Positions 1 through 12,200 are shown, counted from the stretch's first letter. The stretch is DNA of 64,000 bases from Anagrus nilaparvatae (GCA_022575985.1 JAKSXM010000177.1:1-64000); one strand, 5' to 3'. Made by a program: numbers and translations. The notes: generated by a model from the letters alone, not told the origin.

Positions 1-2434
1 AGATAATATATGATATTAGTACATTATGCTTGATATAATTCTATATATCAGTTTTAAAAAAATTTTTGACTTCTTAAAATATTTTAATGTAATGGTGCCT
101 AAACTTAAAAAAATAAGAAAATTATTTATCCAACTTAGTAAGGAAAATGACTATTATAATAAAAATATTAATATTTTCTGATTCGTGAATAATATAAAGT
201 TCGTCATAGCCACTTGAAAATAGTACACTAGTAAATTAAAAGCACCAACTGCAGTTTTGAGTAATATAGTTTTTCTAATTATTTCATAACTCAAAGTTTG
301 TTTTACATTCACAAGTTTATTTCAACAATAACAAATTTGACGTTTATAAATATGCAAATAAATATCATTTTTGTTCATTCTTTATGTCATTTATTGGCCA
401 ACTCTAAAAAAAAACAAAATGTCAAGAACTAAGGCAATTATTAACTTGAGGGCCATGAGAAAGAAAGTATGAACCCTTATAATATAAAAGCAATTGAAAT
501 AAAATACCCTGCGCATATTCTGTATTTTTTTTTTTTCTTTTTATGCATTTATTAATTTTTTTTTTTTCTTACTTTTGTGGATATAACCATTTTGCTAAAT
601 ATGTTTCATAATTTTTCTCACTTCGCTACTTGATATATTTATAAGTTATTCAAAGAGCCATTAAATTGAAAATGAATTTAATTAACTTTTTAAAAAGATT
701 CATTTTTTTATTTTATATAAGAAAAAAATGTTAAACTGTTTATCAGGCTTTGAACATATTTTTGTTCATCATATACCTATTTAAGGTTGGTATATCATAT
801 GGTTTGCAGTCTTAATCAACAGGAACAGATTTAAAAACAGTCTAAGAATCATATAACCTTTCATCGAGTGTACTTTAGCTATAGACATAGGTTATGAGGT
901 TAGTAAACTTAATTAATTTTTCAACGAACTGCAGAATATTATTGAAATCAATTAATTCAAAATATTAATATAAAAATATCTTGCAAAATTTTATTTGCTC
1001 TGAAAAAGTAGTATGTAATTCTAACAGAATCTGGAAAAAAACTAGCAAATTTAAAGATTTTTGTCTCTTTTATTTAATACTTTATAGGTAATCCTTTATT
1101 CAAAACCTGGTTTTAGCATAAAATACATGTTTTTTCAAATTCATAACTTCGTCAAAAATACGATTTACAAATTTATTTTTCTTTAACTAGAATCTACGTG
1201 TCGACGGTTTTCCAAATATCTAAAAATCTCAAAAACGTCAATTTTTGTATTATTTGTTTTTTTAATATTGTACGGCAGTATTTCAAGTCCCTAAATTTAA
1301 ATTATTCCAAGTCCAATTGCTCCCTCCCCTAAATTTGGAGCCTTTTTTAAGTGCCCCTTCCTTTAAAAAATATTATCATGTAGCATTGCAGTGAGTGCCA
1401 AAAATTGTTCACAGGGATATCCGAAAAGGGTTTATGTAATTATAAATACTTCTAATGATTTCTCTTCGCAAAAAAATAGCGGAGTAAGATTTTAGATTAA
1501 GAGGTTAAAAACAATATAAAGTGAATACCTGAGTTTTTCTACCTGAATAGTTAAATTTCATCACTAAAAATTTCTTCGTAGTAAATGCTATTAATTCAGT
1601 CATTTAAATTTTTATCAATATTTATTCGTATATTTTTGTTTGTATTGGAAACAAAGTATAAAGAATATAAACATTGTCAATTTAAAAAAAAATATGTTAT
1701 TTATTTTCTTTTATTCCTGTAAAAAATAAAATATGAATAATTCAAAAAATCAACAATAACATATGAATGACAAAAGCTTATGAATATTCAAAAAACAAAA
1801 AAATTTAGTAAAAAAAATATTAAGCAATATTTTATCCTTTTATTTTATTTTTTTAACTCAAGTAACAAATCGACACGTCAATTTTTCCAATACCCACAAC
1901 GTAGATATAGCTTAAAATGATCCCTACGGGCATAATTTTTTTTCTCCTCGCATTAAAAACAAATACTTCATCGATTTTGTTCTCTCTATACGCGTTATAT
2001 CATTTTTTTTTCTATTAAGTATTAATAGAACAAATACGTGTGTAAAGACTTTCAAAGAGATTTCTTCCAATAAATTTTTTACCCCTCGGGAAATTTAGTT
2101 CTTTAATGTAAATCGAACTATTTAAATTAAAAATAATAATTTTTTTCTAATGTAATTTATTTTTAAAAATTTTGTGTTAAATTAAATATAAAAAATAAAA
2201 GGTTAAATTGGAATTTGTAATTTTTCATTGATTTTAATCAATAATGCGATTCATTTGAATAATGTGCGATTTAAATTAACATTTTACATTTTAGTGAAAA
2301 CTTTTTTCAATTTTTGTTAGAAATTATAGCTGTGATTTTAATTTAAATTAACGGAAAATCTTGTAAAAATGTCAAAATTATTCATTTATAATAATTCAAA
2401 TTATGATCTAGTGAACCTTTAAATTTTTGAATGT
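1..2434. other. AT-rich non-coding DNA
   Basis: No coding signal was found on either strand: only short chance ORFs and long runs of A and T. Positions about 1195-1400 hold a weak relic of a dispersed repeat whose better copies lie at 7551-8438, 22893-23130 and 45130-45850. It is recognisable by the phrase 'aagtccctaaattt' and by C-rich tracts. Nothing else could be assigned. Confidence 0.6.
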
Positions 2435-2439
2435 ATTTT

Positions 2440-2911
2440 TGTTGCGGCCAATAGCTATAAAATCATATTTTTATTTATATTTTTCAAATATTCGCGCATT
2501 TACTCTAACTTCTTTGATATCGTAATTATTTGATTTATCGGCCCCCCGTTTTAGGGCCCCTTCTCTCACGTTAAACTTTCACCGGTTCTATAAAACCGAT
2601 TCATGCGCATCAATCGCTCTCATTCTGTGGTCCGCGGTCGCGCTCGTAAGTCAATTCAAATCATACACTGCCCGGTGTGTCAAATTAAAAGAAACTTAAA
2701 TTCAGTTACTTTTCTCAAACGCCAGTTTATTAATTAACATTCTTTTTTATACAGTCCGCTACTCTAAAAGTTATTTATTTATATGTAATTTATTCAAACC
2801 AGTGATCTTAATAATTAACTATATTTTAATTAAACAAGTGATTCAATTATTAATTTTCACCAAACCCAATCTCCCTATAAATTTCCTCAATATTTCCTTC
2901 AAAATATTACA
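2440..2911 (+). repeat. 5' LTR of the BEL/Pao element
   Basis: 472 bp, TG...CA ends, 471/472 identical to 4939-5410. The mismatch lies near the 3' end ('cctataaattt' here versus 'cctataatttt'). It contains a GC-richer block around 2540-2660, probably promoter and 5' UTR (inference). DNA directly after it begins TGG, as expected for a tRNA primer site, but the tRNA could not be identified by eye. Confidence 0.95.
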
Positions 2912-3358
2912 TGGTCAGTGTCTCGCCGGATAAAAAGAACAATAATCGCGAAAAAACGTGCGAATTCGAGCAAGGATTGTGCGTAAAAAAACGGATACAA
3001 AAAAGTGCTCAACACGTGATAATCAAGTGCCATATATATAAAAAAAAAAATCAAAGTGAAAAAGTTTTCATAATTCAGTGTTGTGCAAAAAATACAATAT
3101 CAAATTTACTAAGTGCCAAAAAAAAGGGTTAAGTGCACTACAGGACCTAGTGCACCGCATTTTTCATACATAAATCACCACGTGGGTAAGCCCTGTGTAT
3201 CAGGAGCTCATAAATCGGCAGAAGCCGCCATCATCATTTTCAAGAAGAGAGAAAGGCGAGTAACGAGGCTCCCCTCTCAATACAAAAATCAGCGCACGCT
3301 ACCACAGACGACGTCATCATCAACTCTCCTACCACAGACAGCAATTTCTCTCCCCACC

Positions 3359-4408
3359 ATGTCAACTACAAGCAAGTCAACTTCACTTTCACTGCCAGCC
3401 ACAGACGCATGAATGGTTGCTGCTCTTTAGGCACTTCAAATTTCTACAACGTTGGAAGTCGAGGAAAGCTACGTCGAGGCTTCAAGTTTTCTCAACGACG
3501 CCATCTCAAAGAAATCAACGCCAACAACACCACCACCGGTAGCGCCCAGCATCATTCACACATCGCTGCCTAAAATACCACTGCCAACCTTCGACGGGAC
3601 TCAGTACAACTGGGACTCCTTCAAGGAAATCTTCAGAGCCAGGATAGTCGACGATGACAACCTCGCACCAGCTGTCAAGCTTCAACATCTCTTGGCTTCT
3701 CTTCAGGGTGATGCTGCCAGGCGATACAGCAATCTTCAGCTCACCAGCGCCAACTTTCAAGTAGCATGGGATACACTCACACGTCGATACGACAACAAAC
3801 GTATCAGGCTCAGCACGCACCTGTCACGTGTGATTTCAGCTCCTGCCGTCAATGCCAAGGTCACCGGAGACATCACACGACTCCTAGACACCTTCGAGGA
3901 AAGCATCAGGGCTCTTCGTGGTCTAAACCAGCCAGTTGATCAATGGGATGCCTGGTTCGTACAACTGACGGTCTCCAAGCTCGACTACAGTACACGCAGC
4001 GACTGGGAAAAATTCAGGGAAGCAGACGACATCTTCTCCACGCACAAACAGCTGATTGACTTCCTGGAGAACCGTGCCAGAACGCATGATGCTGCCCAAG
4101 CCTCCAGCGGTTCCACCAGCAACACTCAGGGCTCTTCATATTCCAACAACAGGTCGAACGCCTCAGCCCACAACACGAGTCACCAGCGATCTACGCCAAG
4201 CTGTCCACTCTGCAGTGGGGAATTTCACTACTTATCCAAGTGCTCCAAGTTCCTGCAGATGGATGTACAACAACGACGTAAGCTGATGACATCCTATCCA
4301 GGTACCTGTTACAACTGCTTGGGGCCCGGACACCAGCCAAACAAATGCCCCTCCAAGCGAACCTGTTTCTCATGCGGTGAGCAACATCATACTCTGCTCC
4401 ACCAGTGA
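3359..4408 (+). pseudogene. gag: BEL/Pao Gag (DUF1759-type with zinc knuckles), interrupted by stops
   Basis: Structural capsid-type protein of a BEL/Pao retrotransposon that would package element RNA in cytoplasmic particles. The best start is the ATG at 3359-3361 in a CACCATG context. In-frame stops follow at 3410-3412 (TGA) and 3428-3430 (TAG); from there the frame is open to a TGA at 4406-4408. The middle part carries the family's conserved region (LPKIPLPTFDG, then W-SFKE and KL-HLLASLQGDA). The C-terminus carries three Cys/His knuckles: CPLC-HYLSKC (from 4202), a perfect CX2CX4HX4C (from 4307) and CFSCGEQHH. Each of the three stops is one C-to-T transition from a sense codon (two CGA-to-TGA, one CAG-to-TAG), so they look like mutations. 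Internal initiation downstream of 3430 is the alternative. Confidence 0.88.
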
Positions 4409-4411
4409 CAA

Positions 4412-4635
4412 CTTAGCAGCTCCAACAGCAGCATCTTCAGCGGCTCCAATAGCGGCAACTTCAGCAGCTCCAATAGCGGCAACCTCAGCAGCTCCAATAG
4501 CAGCAACTTCAGCGGCTCCAATAGCGGCAACTTCAGCAGCTTCAATAGCAGCAAACTCAGCAGCTCCAATAGCGGCAACTTCAGCAGCTCCAATAGCGGC
4601 AACCTCATCAGCTCCAACAGCAACCAACTCAGAAA
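4412..4635 (+). repeat. 24-bp coding-type minisatellite after gag
   Basis: About nine tandem copies of a 24-bp unit related to 'gcagctccaatagcggcaac' plus 'ttca'. A multiple of three keeps several frames open. In the gag frame, beyond the TGA at 4406, it reads as Ser/Asn/Gly-rich repeats (SSSNSGNF-like) and then a short unique tail to about 4700. In another frame it reads as AAPIAATS repeats. It sits where the Gag-protease linker would be in a full-length element. Its reading frame in life is uncertain. Confidence 0.85.
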
Positions 4636-4923
4636 CCTTTCCATCCAACGTGGCGTTCCAGACGTGGGTCAGTTCACGGCGGGCGGTCCAGTTTCAACAG
4701 CATGAAGAATTTAAATTAATCTTGTAAAAAATTAATTAAGTTTTTTCTTTTTCTTTTTCAACTTTTAATTAAATTTACAACTTAATTAATTTTGAATAAG
4801 TAATGTAAAACCAAATCCAAATTTGCATTGTATAGAATCACGCGTTAAATTCAGTTCAAATTTCAATTAATGTATCGAGTCATTTTTCATTTTCCACAAA
4901 CTTATTTTGTTAAATAAGATTTA

Positions 4924-4938
4924 ACAAGGCGGGCGGTA
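4924..4938 (+). other. Putative polypurine tract
   Basis: The G-rich string AAGGCGGGCGG lies immediately before the 3' LTR (starting 4939), the position required for plus-strand priming. It is purine-rich rather than purely purine. A near copy (GGCGGGCGG) sits at about 4679. Confidence 0.55.
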
Positions 4939-5410
4939 TGTTGCGGCCAATAGCTATAAAATCATATTTTTATTTATATTTTTCAAATATTCGCGCATTT
5001 ACTCTAACTTCTTTGATATCGTAATTATTTGATTTATCGGCCCCCCGTTTTAGGGCCCCTTCTCTCACGTTAAACTTTCACCGGTTCTATAAAACCGATT
5101 CATGCGCATCAATCGCTCTCATTCTGTGGTCCGCGGTCGCGCTCGTAAGTCAATTCAAATCATACACTGCCCGGTGTGTCAAATTAAAAGAAACTTAAAT
5201 TCAGTTACTTTTCTCAAACGCCAGTTTATTAATTAACATTCTTTTTTATACAGTCCGCTACTCTAAAAGTTATTTATTTATATGTAATTTATTCAAACCA
5301 GTGATCTTAATAATTAACTATATTTTAATTAAACAAGTGATTCAATTATTAATTTTCACCAAACCCAATCTCCCTATAATTTTCCTCAATATTTCCTTCA
5401 AAATATTACA
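4939..5410 (+). repeat. 3' LTR of the BEL/Pao element
   Basis: Same 472-bp sequence as the 5' LTR with one substitution; followed by the ATTTT target-site copy at 5411-5415. Confidence 0.95.
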
Positions 5411-5530
5411 ATTTTTATTCTAAAATAAAAAATATAATTATTGTCTGTAGCAAATATAAAAAGCACCTTTTTTGAAAATGAACAAATTTTTGATTTCTGT
5501 ATTTAGTAAGTAAATTGTATGTTTTTTTAT

Positions 5531-7458
5531 CACACCGTGCTTGAACGTACCGAAAAGTTGACCTAAAATGACGACAAAATCGGCTTGGGCAGAATTTTAA
5601 TATATATTTTTTTACGTCGATTCCTTTCTACTAGAAAATCCGAGCTGCTCGTCTGCCCGACTTTCATGGGACCTATAATTGCATATTTTAAGTTTTTTTT
5701 AATTAATGATTTAAATGGCCAACAAAATTTTATTTCTTCATAAAAATAACTTCTATAGGTCTCGAAAATTTTTTACAAGCCTTACGCTTCCAACAATTCC
5801 TTACTCGTCTCTTTTCATTGATCTGTTTTCAAAATATGATAATTTAAAGTCAGAGTCCCAATTTAAGAATTTTTAAAAAAAGTCATTTTTATCATTATCT
5901 TTGTAAAACTATATCTCGGAAACTATTCAATGAAAAGAGACGAGTAAAAATTTTTTAAGAGATTTAAGCTTATAGAAAATTTTTGAGACCTATAAAACAA
6001 ATTTTTATGGATAATTATAATTTTAGCAATAATTTAAAAATTGGTCATTTTAGGCTAAAAATGGGCCTTTAGTTTATTTACTATAACGATGAAACAATTA
6101 GTGTTAGAAAATTGCGGTTTACGGGGCTTGAAAAGCTACACTTACACGACAAAAATAAAACTAACCAGAAGTTTTTTTTGCTGTTGAACCAATGAAAGCC
6201 CCTGTGTAATAATGTTCTACTTGCAATGACTTCAAATATTAGAATAGGTTTTCCATAAATAAAATATTAATTTATTGTAATATATAATTTCATTTAGAAA
6301 AATTTATTATTATTAATATAGTAAAAATTTTATTTGCCTTTGATGATATATAAAATAAATTTGTCTTTATAAAAAATAGTAATAATTTAAAGTATTTTAG
6401 TACCCTTTGAATAATATTATGTAAAACAATTGAAGCGTCTATAATACTTTTTCTATATTAAATATATTTTTAAAAAAATAAAAAAACTTTTAAAAAACAT
6501 ATGTATAGGTATAAACCATTATAAACTGCAAAAAAATCTTACAAGTTTATTGAATAATAAAATTAATAAAAGATAAAATAAAATGTAATATTTTTTTGTT
6601 AATAAAATTAAAAATTACTTTTATTTGTAAAGACGAAATTATTTTATATATCATCAAAGGCAAATAAAATTTTTACTATATTAATAATAATAAATTTTTC
6701 TAAATGAAATTACATATTACAATAAATTAATATTTTATTTATGGAAAACCTATTCTAATATTTGAAGTCATTGCAAGTAGAACATTATTACACAGGGGCT
6801 TTCAATGGTTCAACAGCAAAAAAAACTTCTGGTTAGTTTTATTTTTGTCGTGTAAGTGTAACTTTTCAAGCCCGCAATTTTCTAACACTAATTGTTTCAT
6901 CGTTAAAGTAAATAAACTAAAGGCCCATTTTTAGCCTAAAATGACCAATTTTTAAATTATTGCTAAAATTATAATTATCCATAAAAATTTGTTTTATAGG
7001 TCTCAAAAATTTTCTATAAGCTTAAATCTCTTAAAAAATTTTTACTCGTCTCTTTTCATTGAATAGTTTCCGAGATATAGTTTTACAAAGATAATGATAA
7101 AAATGACTTTTTTTAAAAATTCTTAAATTGGGACTCTGACTTTAAATTATCATATTTTGAAAACAGATCAATGAAAAGAGACGAGTAAGGAATTGTTGGA
7201 AGCGTAAGGCTTGTAAAAAATTTTCGAGACCTATAGAAGTTATTTTTATGAAGAAATAAAATTTTGGTGGCCATTTAAATCATTAATTAAAAAAAACTTA
7301 AAATATGCAATTATAGGTCCCATGAAAGTCGGGCAGACGAGCAGCTCGGATTTTCTAGTAGAAAGGAATCGACGTAAAAAAATATATATTAAAATTCTGC
7401 CCAAGCCGATTTTGTCGTCATTTTAGGTCAACTTTCCGGTACGTTCAAGCACGGTGTG
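5531..7458. mobile_element. Long foldback (inverted-repeat) element, about 1.9 kb
   Basis: Two arms, 5531 to about 6385 and about 6615 to 7458, are near-perfect reverse complements around a 0.23-kb AT-rich spacer. Termini are CACACCGTGCTTGAACG and its complement, flanked on each side by TTAT (5527-5530, 7459-7462), a possible 4-bp target duplication in AT-rich DNA. No transposase is encoded. Each arm itself contains a more diverged palindrome (about 5735-6030 on the left) built on 'ataggtctc...gagacctat'. Related sequence recurs at 30800-31255, 36730-36970 and 58218-58963. The superfamily is not assigned. Confidence 0.88.
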
Positions 7459-7550
7459 TTATATAAAATTTTTCCGCAATAAAATGAGTTCTCAAGGCTA
7501 TATAAAAGTCAGTAGGTCAAAAATTTTCTAGTTTCCCCAGATATGTCCAA

Positions 7551-8438
7551 AAAAATTTATAACTGGTTTGTGTAACTACACAACCAACGAGCATGGAACA
7601 TGTTCACTCATAACAGTAATAAATCCAAAAACTGAAATTACAATAAATCCTGAAATATAAATTATACTAAGTCCAGAAACTTTCAAGTATTCTAAGTTCT
7701 TGTTCTTATCTCCCGCTTCAAATTATTCTGAGTCCCTAATACTCCAGTCAAATCACGGGGGGGGGGGTGTATTTTCACTGGCCAACATGAAATCTGCTCT
7801 ACTATATATTTTTTGGGTCGCTGATCACAATAATCGGGATTATTTCCGGGAGATATTTTCGGAACACTCTTAAATTTGGAAAAATTACCCCCAAAAATAG
7901 ATTTTTTTCATATATAATCAAACTGAGTTTCTAGATTTAGCCAAGAATTGGGGGTTTTTCGGGTCACTGAACAAGAATTTGAGGTATTTTTTTGTGAATA
8001 ATTAATATTTCACCCTTTAATTAGCAAAAATTACCCCTAAAAGGAGGTGTTTTTGATATTTTCGCACTTTGAGAGACCAGATTAGGTCCATATGGGTTTT
8101 GACATGGAATAAGTTCATTGGATGGGGTATTTGAAAAAGTTTGGCTCGGCAGGGGGGGGGGGTGAAAAATTGACGCTTTTAGAGGGGGGTAAAAAATTGA
8201 CGTTTTTAGGGAGGGGGTGAAATGGACTTAGAATATTTTCGATTTAAGGACTTAGAATAATTTGAAGTGGGAGTCAGGCCCTGATAACAACAACTTATAA
8301 TACTTTAAGTTTATGGACTTAGGATAGTATATATTTCAGGATTAATTGTAATTTCGGTTTTTGGATTTATTACTATTATGAGTAAACATGTTCCATGCTC
8401 GTTGGTTGTGTAGTTACACAAACCGGTTATAAATTTTT
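7551..8438. mobile_element. Inverted-repeat element with CATGGAACATGTTC termini
   Basis: Arms 7551-7712 and 8277-8438 are inverted copies beginning 'aatttataac(t/c)ggtttgtg' and carrying 'caaccaacgagcatggaaca' and 'taataaatcc'. The interior holds two diverged GGGTCGCTGATC-type units, long G homopolymers (about 7757 and 8150) and copies of 'ggacttagaata'. Single arms recur at 22552, 22893, 40823, 45655 and 45880. No open reading frame of note. Non-autonomous element, superfamily unknown. Confidence 0.75.
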
Positions 8439-8709
8439 TGGGTCGATAATCAAGAATTCGGGGTAGTTTTTATAAATAATTAATATTTCACCCTTAAATT
8501 AGCAGAAACAACCCCTAACTGGGGTGTTTTTGCTAATTCCGCACTTTGAGCGACCAAATTAAGTCCTAACGGGTTTTTTGGGTCGCTGATCAAGAATTTG
8601 GGGGAATTTTTTAAAATAATTAATATTTCACCCTTAGATTAGTAGAAACAACACATAAATGAGGTGCTTTTGCTATTTCTGCACTTTGAGCGACCAAATT
8701 AAGTCCTAA
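8431..8709 (+). repeat. Two tandem units (about 136-138 bp) of the GGGTCGCTGATC family
   Basis: Two head-to-tail units, about 8431-8571 and 8572-8709. Each begins 'ttttttgggtcg(c/a)t(g/a)atcaagaatt', passes through 'taatatttcaccctta' and ends 'gcgaccaaattaagtcctaa'. Diverged units occur at 7808-8100 and 14696-15075 and, in part, at 23225 and 23720. Non-coding. Confidence 0.75.
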
Positions 8710-8742
8710 TTAAGTCGCGCGCGCACTAATAATCGAAGGAGG

Positions 8743-9192
8743 TTGAAGTCAGCAATGGCCCATAAATTTAACCTTGATTCTGGTCAAAGCACAATTTGCT
8801 GTCCTGCCTTCAGCCATTACGCATGGTGCTATTTTCAACGCTATTTTTACTGGATAGGCTGTGGAGCAAAAATTATTTGCTTGCTGGTGACTGACTGCTG
8901 GTTTGCTTGCTGTTGGTGTGATTGGTACACTTGGAGGAGCCCTTGGTATCAGGACATTATTTCTTCTACTATTGAAGCAGTTCACATACTGCGGTTGTTG
9001 AATCGCTTAGTGCAATTTTCCAAGCTTGTAGGCTTAAAGTGCTGTATATTGGAATTCCTGGCCAGGAGACATCACCTGAGTACAAGGTGCTCGTATTGGA
9101 TTTTGATTGTGAGTTTTCAATTTCCTTTGTATATTTGTGTATGGAAGTGTATTTTCAGCTTTCGTTTACTGGAATTTTCTGTATGTACGTAA
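8743..9192 (+). other. Less AT-rich stretch with unassigned ORFs
   Basis: This stretch has visibly more G and C than its surroundings and overlapping open frames on both strands. One runs on the plus strand (first ATG 8755, to 9192), rich in Cys and Trp; a 78-codon frame runs on the minus strand from 8985 to 8749. I recognise no domain. The Cys/Trp-rich plus frame looks more like a shadow than a protein. It could be an exon with unseen splice sites, a UTR, or a decayed repeat. No function is proposed. Confidence 0.25.
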
Positions 9193-9289
9193 TTATTATT
9201 TTGAAAGCGTGCGGCTGGAGCCACTCATCAAATTTTATAAAAAAAAAAGCCAACGTCCCTTTTCAGGGTCACATAAACGTAAAATAAAA

Positions 9290-12200
9290 TAATGCAGAAA
9301 GCTTCTGATGTTAACAACCCTAAGCAATGTTAGAAAGGTTTTGTAAAAAAACCAAATTTATGTGAAAATCTGTTTTGTACCCTGAATTTAAAGGTATTTA
9401 ACAATATTTCATCGGGTTACATTATCGCAGATTAATATTAAACTAAAAATATTTTCTATCTTTTTGTAAAACTACCATTAAATCGAAGTGTCCTTGTAAT
9501 TTATATAAATTAACTTTTAATACATACAATAAAGAACATTAATTGTTTCAATAAAAAAAATAAATACTTTTTCTATTATTTTCATAAATACCTAAGTCGT
9601 TAGCTAATTTGAAACTGAATCGTGCAATAGGTACTTTAATAAAAAAAAAAGCAAAAAAAAAAAAAAAGAACAATCAACCTTTTATTCTACAAGCTTGAAA
9701 TCTAAGAAAAAAGAAAATACGGTACATATAAAAAGAATTCGTATTATTTCTACGTACACCTTGTTTCTTTCGTTTTAGTAGCAATCATTTTCTATACACG
9801 TAAAAGAGAATTAAGGTATATATATAGTACTGGATGCGCGCGTCGTTGATTCTAAGGCACGTCTTTTGAAGAATTATCAGGATAAAAAAAAAAGAACAAA
9901 TTGAACAAATGTGTATTGAGCAGAAGAATCTAAATGCAATTGGCGCGAGCTTAGAGTGCCAAAGCGTATATATCACATCAAAGAGAAAAAAAGAATTTCC
10001 CTAGAGGCTTTATACATTTAGAACGTTATATTTCATGTGGTATTTTTTTATACACATAAAATACTTCCTTTTTTAAAAAATTAGATCCTTGCACATATGT
10101 TTTACATATTTAATTATGTTAAATGAAAAAATCTTACGAGATTTAGAATAAAAGATAATAAATTTTTATTTTTTTGGAAAATTTCGTATCTATTGGTTTT
10201 CAATTGATAAATTTAAAATCACTCAGAAACGACAATCGATTTCGAATCAATTTGTAGTTTGACTCTATAAATTTAAGCTGTATATACGTACTTATAGAAA
10301 TTTATAGCTACATTATATACCTTACTATTTCATTCCCTTTGACTTTTTGTCCTCTCTTCCCTGTTGCGCCTCTCAATTTATATATATCTTAAATTCGTCT
10401 TTTTCGATCGTTGAGCTTTAGTTTTTATTCTTTTTTTTTTATTATATATACAGAAAATAAAATTTTTTTTTTAGTTTTTAACTCGGTGCACATGCTAGCA
10501 CCAACCCTCGTTCTGGTCGAACGCCACGCGGCAATGTTTTTTAACTATATTTAAGAGGGAATGAGAGATTTCAAGGTTTTTCTCCCTATTATAAATTTTT
10601 TTTTGTTTTCCATCAAGCGAACATTGAATTTTGGTTACAGTTCATTCGATCCTCTTTTATTTAATTTTCCATTATATAAAACATGAGGGATATAATATAT
10701 TAAATAAAAGAGTATACATTTGAATAAGGCGTTCTTTCTTTAATTTTATTTTATTTTCTTTCTTTCAATTTGAATTCCCTTGAATTCGTTGAACAAAAAA
10801 AAGTTATTCGCTGAGTAATGTATACATGGAAAATCAATCGTTGATTGTTTTTATACATTCCTTTTTTTTGTTATTAGATAATTTAATTTAATATCTTTGT
10901 TTTATATGCGCCTATTATTTGTTTTATCAAACTTTTATTTTTTGTCTGATTTAATATTGATATTACTACTTGTAAATTAAAAATTAAAAATTTGTGATTG
11001 ATTTTTAATTATTTTTGTACTATATAAATTAATTATATTTTTGGAAATGATTTCTTTGATTACAATGTAATTTCAAACAATAAAAAAAATTCTCTAGGGA
11101 TCTGGAAAAATTTTTATGAATTGTTTTTAGTAAGATAGTAAAGCTAATTTAAGAGTTCGCCAAGCACTCAGTTTCACGCCCTTGATACTTAATATACTAT
11201 TTAATTATTTTATTTATTTATTTGATGATTTTACTGTAACTCTAAAATAAAAATTTTACTACAACAAATTATTTTTTTTTTTTTGCGGCTTTTTAATTCA
11301 TGCATCAAATTTTTTGTGGTAACTGGACAAAGTGAATTTAAACGGAAGTCAGATAAGTGGTTTTTAAATTACTTTTTAACTGTATTTTAATTAATTAATT
11401 TATTTTATTTAAAAATTTTGGTATAACCTTTGAAGAATTAGTGTAAAAATGGCGAAATTTTAAGATTAAAATTCATAATATAACAAATTTTTGTTTTTTT
11501 AAATAAAAACTTAAATGGATAGATTTATTCGGCTCTTTATCCCAATTTGATTCCAGTTAGCAAGAAATCCTTTTTATGCAATAAAAAATCTAAAAAAAAA
11601 TCAATAAATTTTTAAGTTCAATTTATATATTCGCCTACATCTAAAATGTCAATTTAAAAAATTCTATTAAAATTGACTGATCGAGCTGATTTTACTATCG
11701 GAGAAAATATCACGTAGAATAGAGAAGATAATTTAAATTGAATGAATTGAGGCGTATAGAATCTGTGGTAGAGTGCCGCAGGCTTGATGGTCACCTTGCT
11801 CTGCAATTACCTATAGCATTGTAAAAAAAAAAGATTTTTAATTCTCTTTTTAATTTTATGTACTTTAATGAATTACTACATTATTGATATCTTTTAATTA
11901 TTGTCAATTAGAAATTATACAGAATTTATACTTTTTTTTTTCTTCAAAAATTGTATCGATAAACAAATGTTGAAAAACATGTAACTTTAATAAATATTTT
12001 ATTTTATATAAAACTTTAATAAAAATAAACCATGTGGGGTGTGTAATACTAGTTTATAAGATAAAATTGAATTTTTTTCTAAAAAACACATGTATGTTGA
12101 GAGAAACTTGTCTGTTATGTCAGAAAAATCATCTGCCTTTTTACGTTTTTTTTTTTTTATTTACGAAAGTAAAAAAAAAAGGATAAAAAAAATTGCTGAA

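Larger units (their letters stand above)
2435..5415 (+). mobile_element. Complete gag-only (non-autonomous) BEL/Pao LTR retrotransposon
   Basis: Two 472-bp LTRs (2440-2911 and 4939-5410) begin TGTTGCGG, end ATTACA and differ at one position only, so the insertion is young. The 5-bp sequence ATTTT flanks both sides (2435-2439 and 5411-5415) as a target-site duplication. The 2.0-kb interior encodes a BEL-type Gag, then a 24-bp repeat, then AT-rich DNA up to a G-rich polypurine-like tract just before the 3' LTR. Protease, reverse transcriptase, RNase H and integrase are absent: only 530 bp separate the end of gag from the 3' LTR. It must therefore have been moved by enzymes of a related full-length element. 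Family assignment rests on Gag; the boundaries rest on LTR and TSD matches. Confidence 0.95.

Noticed and set aside
4370..4727. Several overlapping frames on both strands reading as Ala- or Leu-rich repeats
   Set aside because: All are readings of the same 24-bp repeat in the BEL element; at most one frame (that of gag) could be meaningful.
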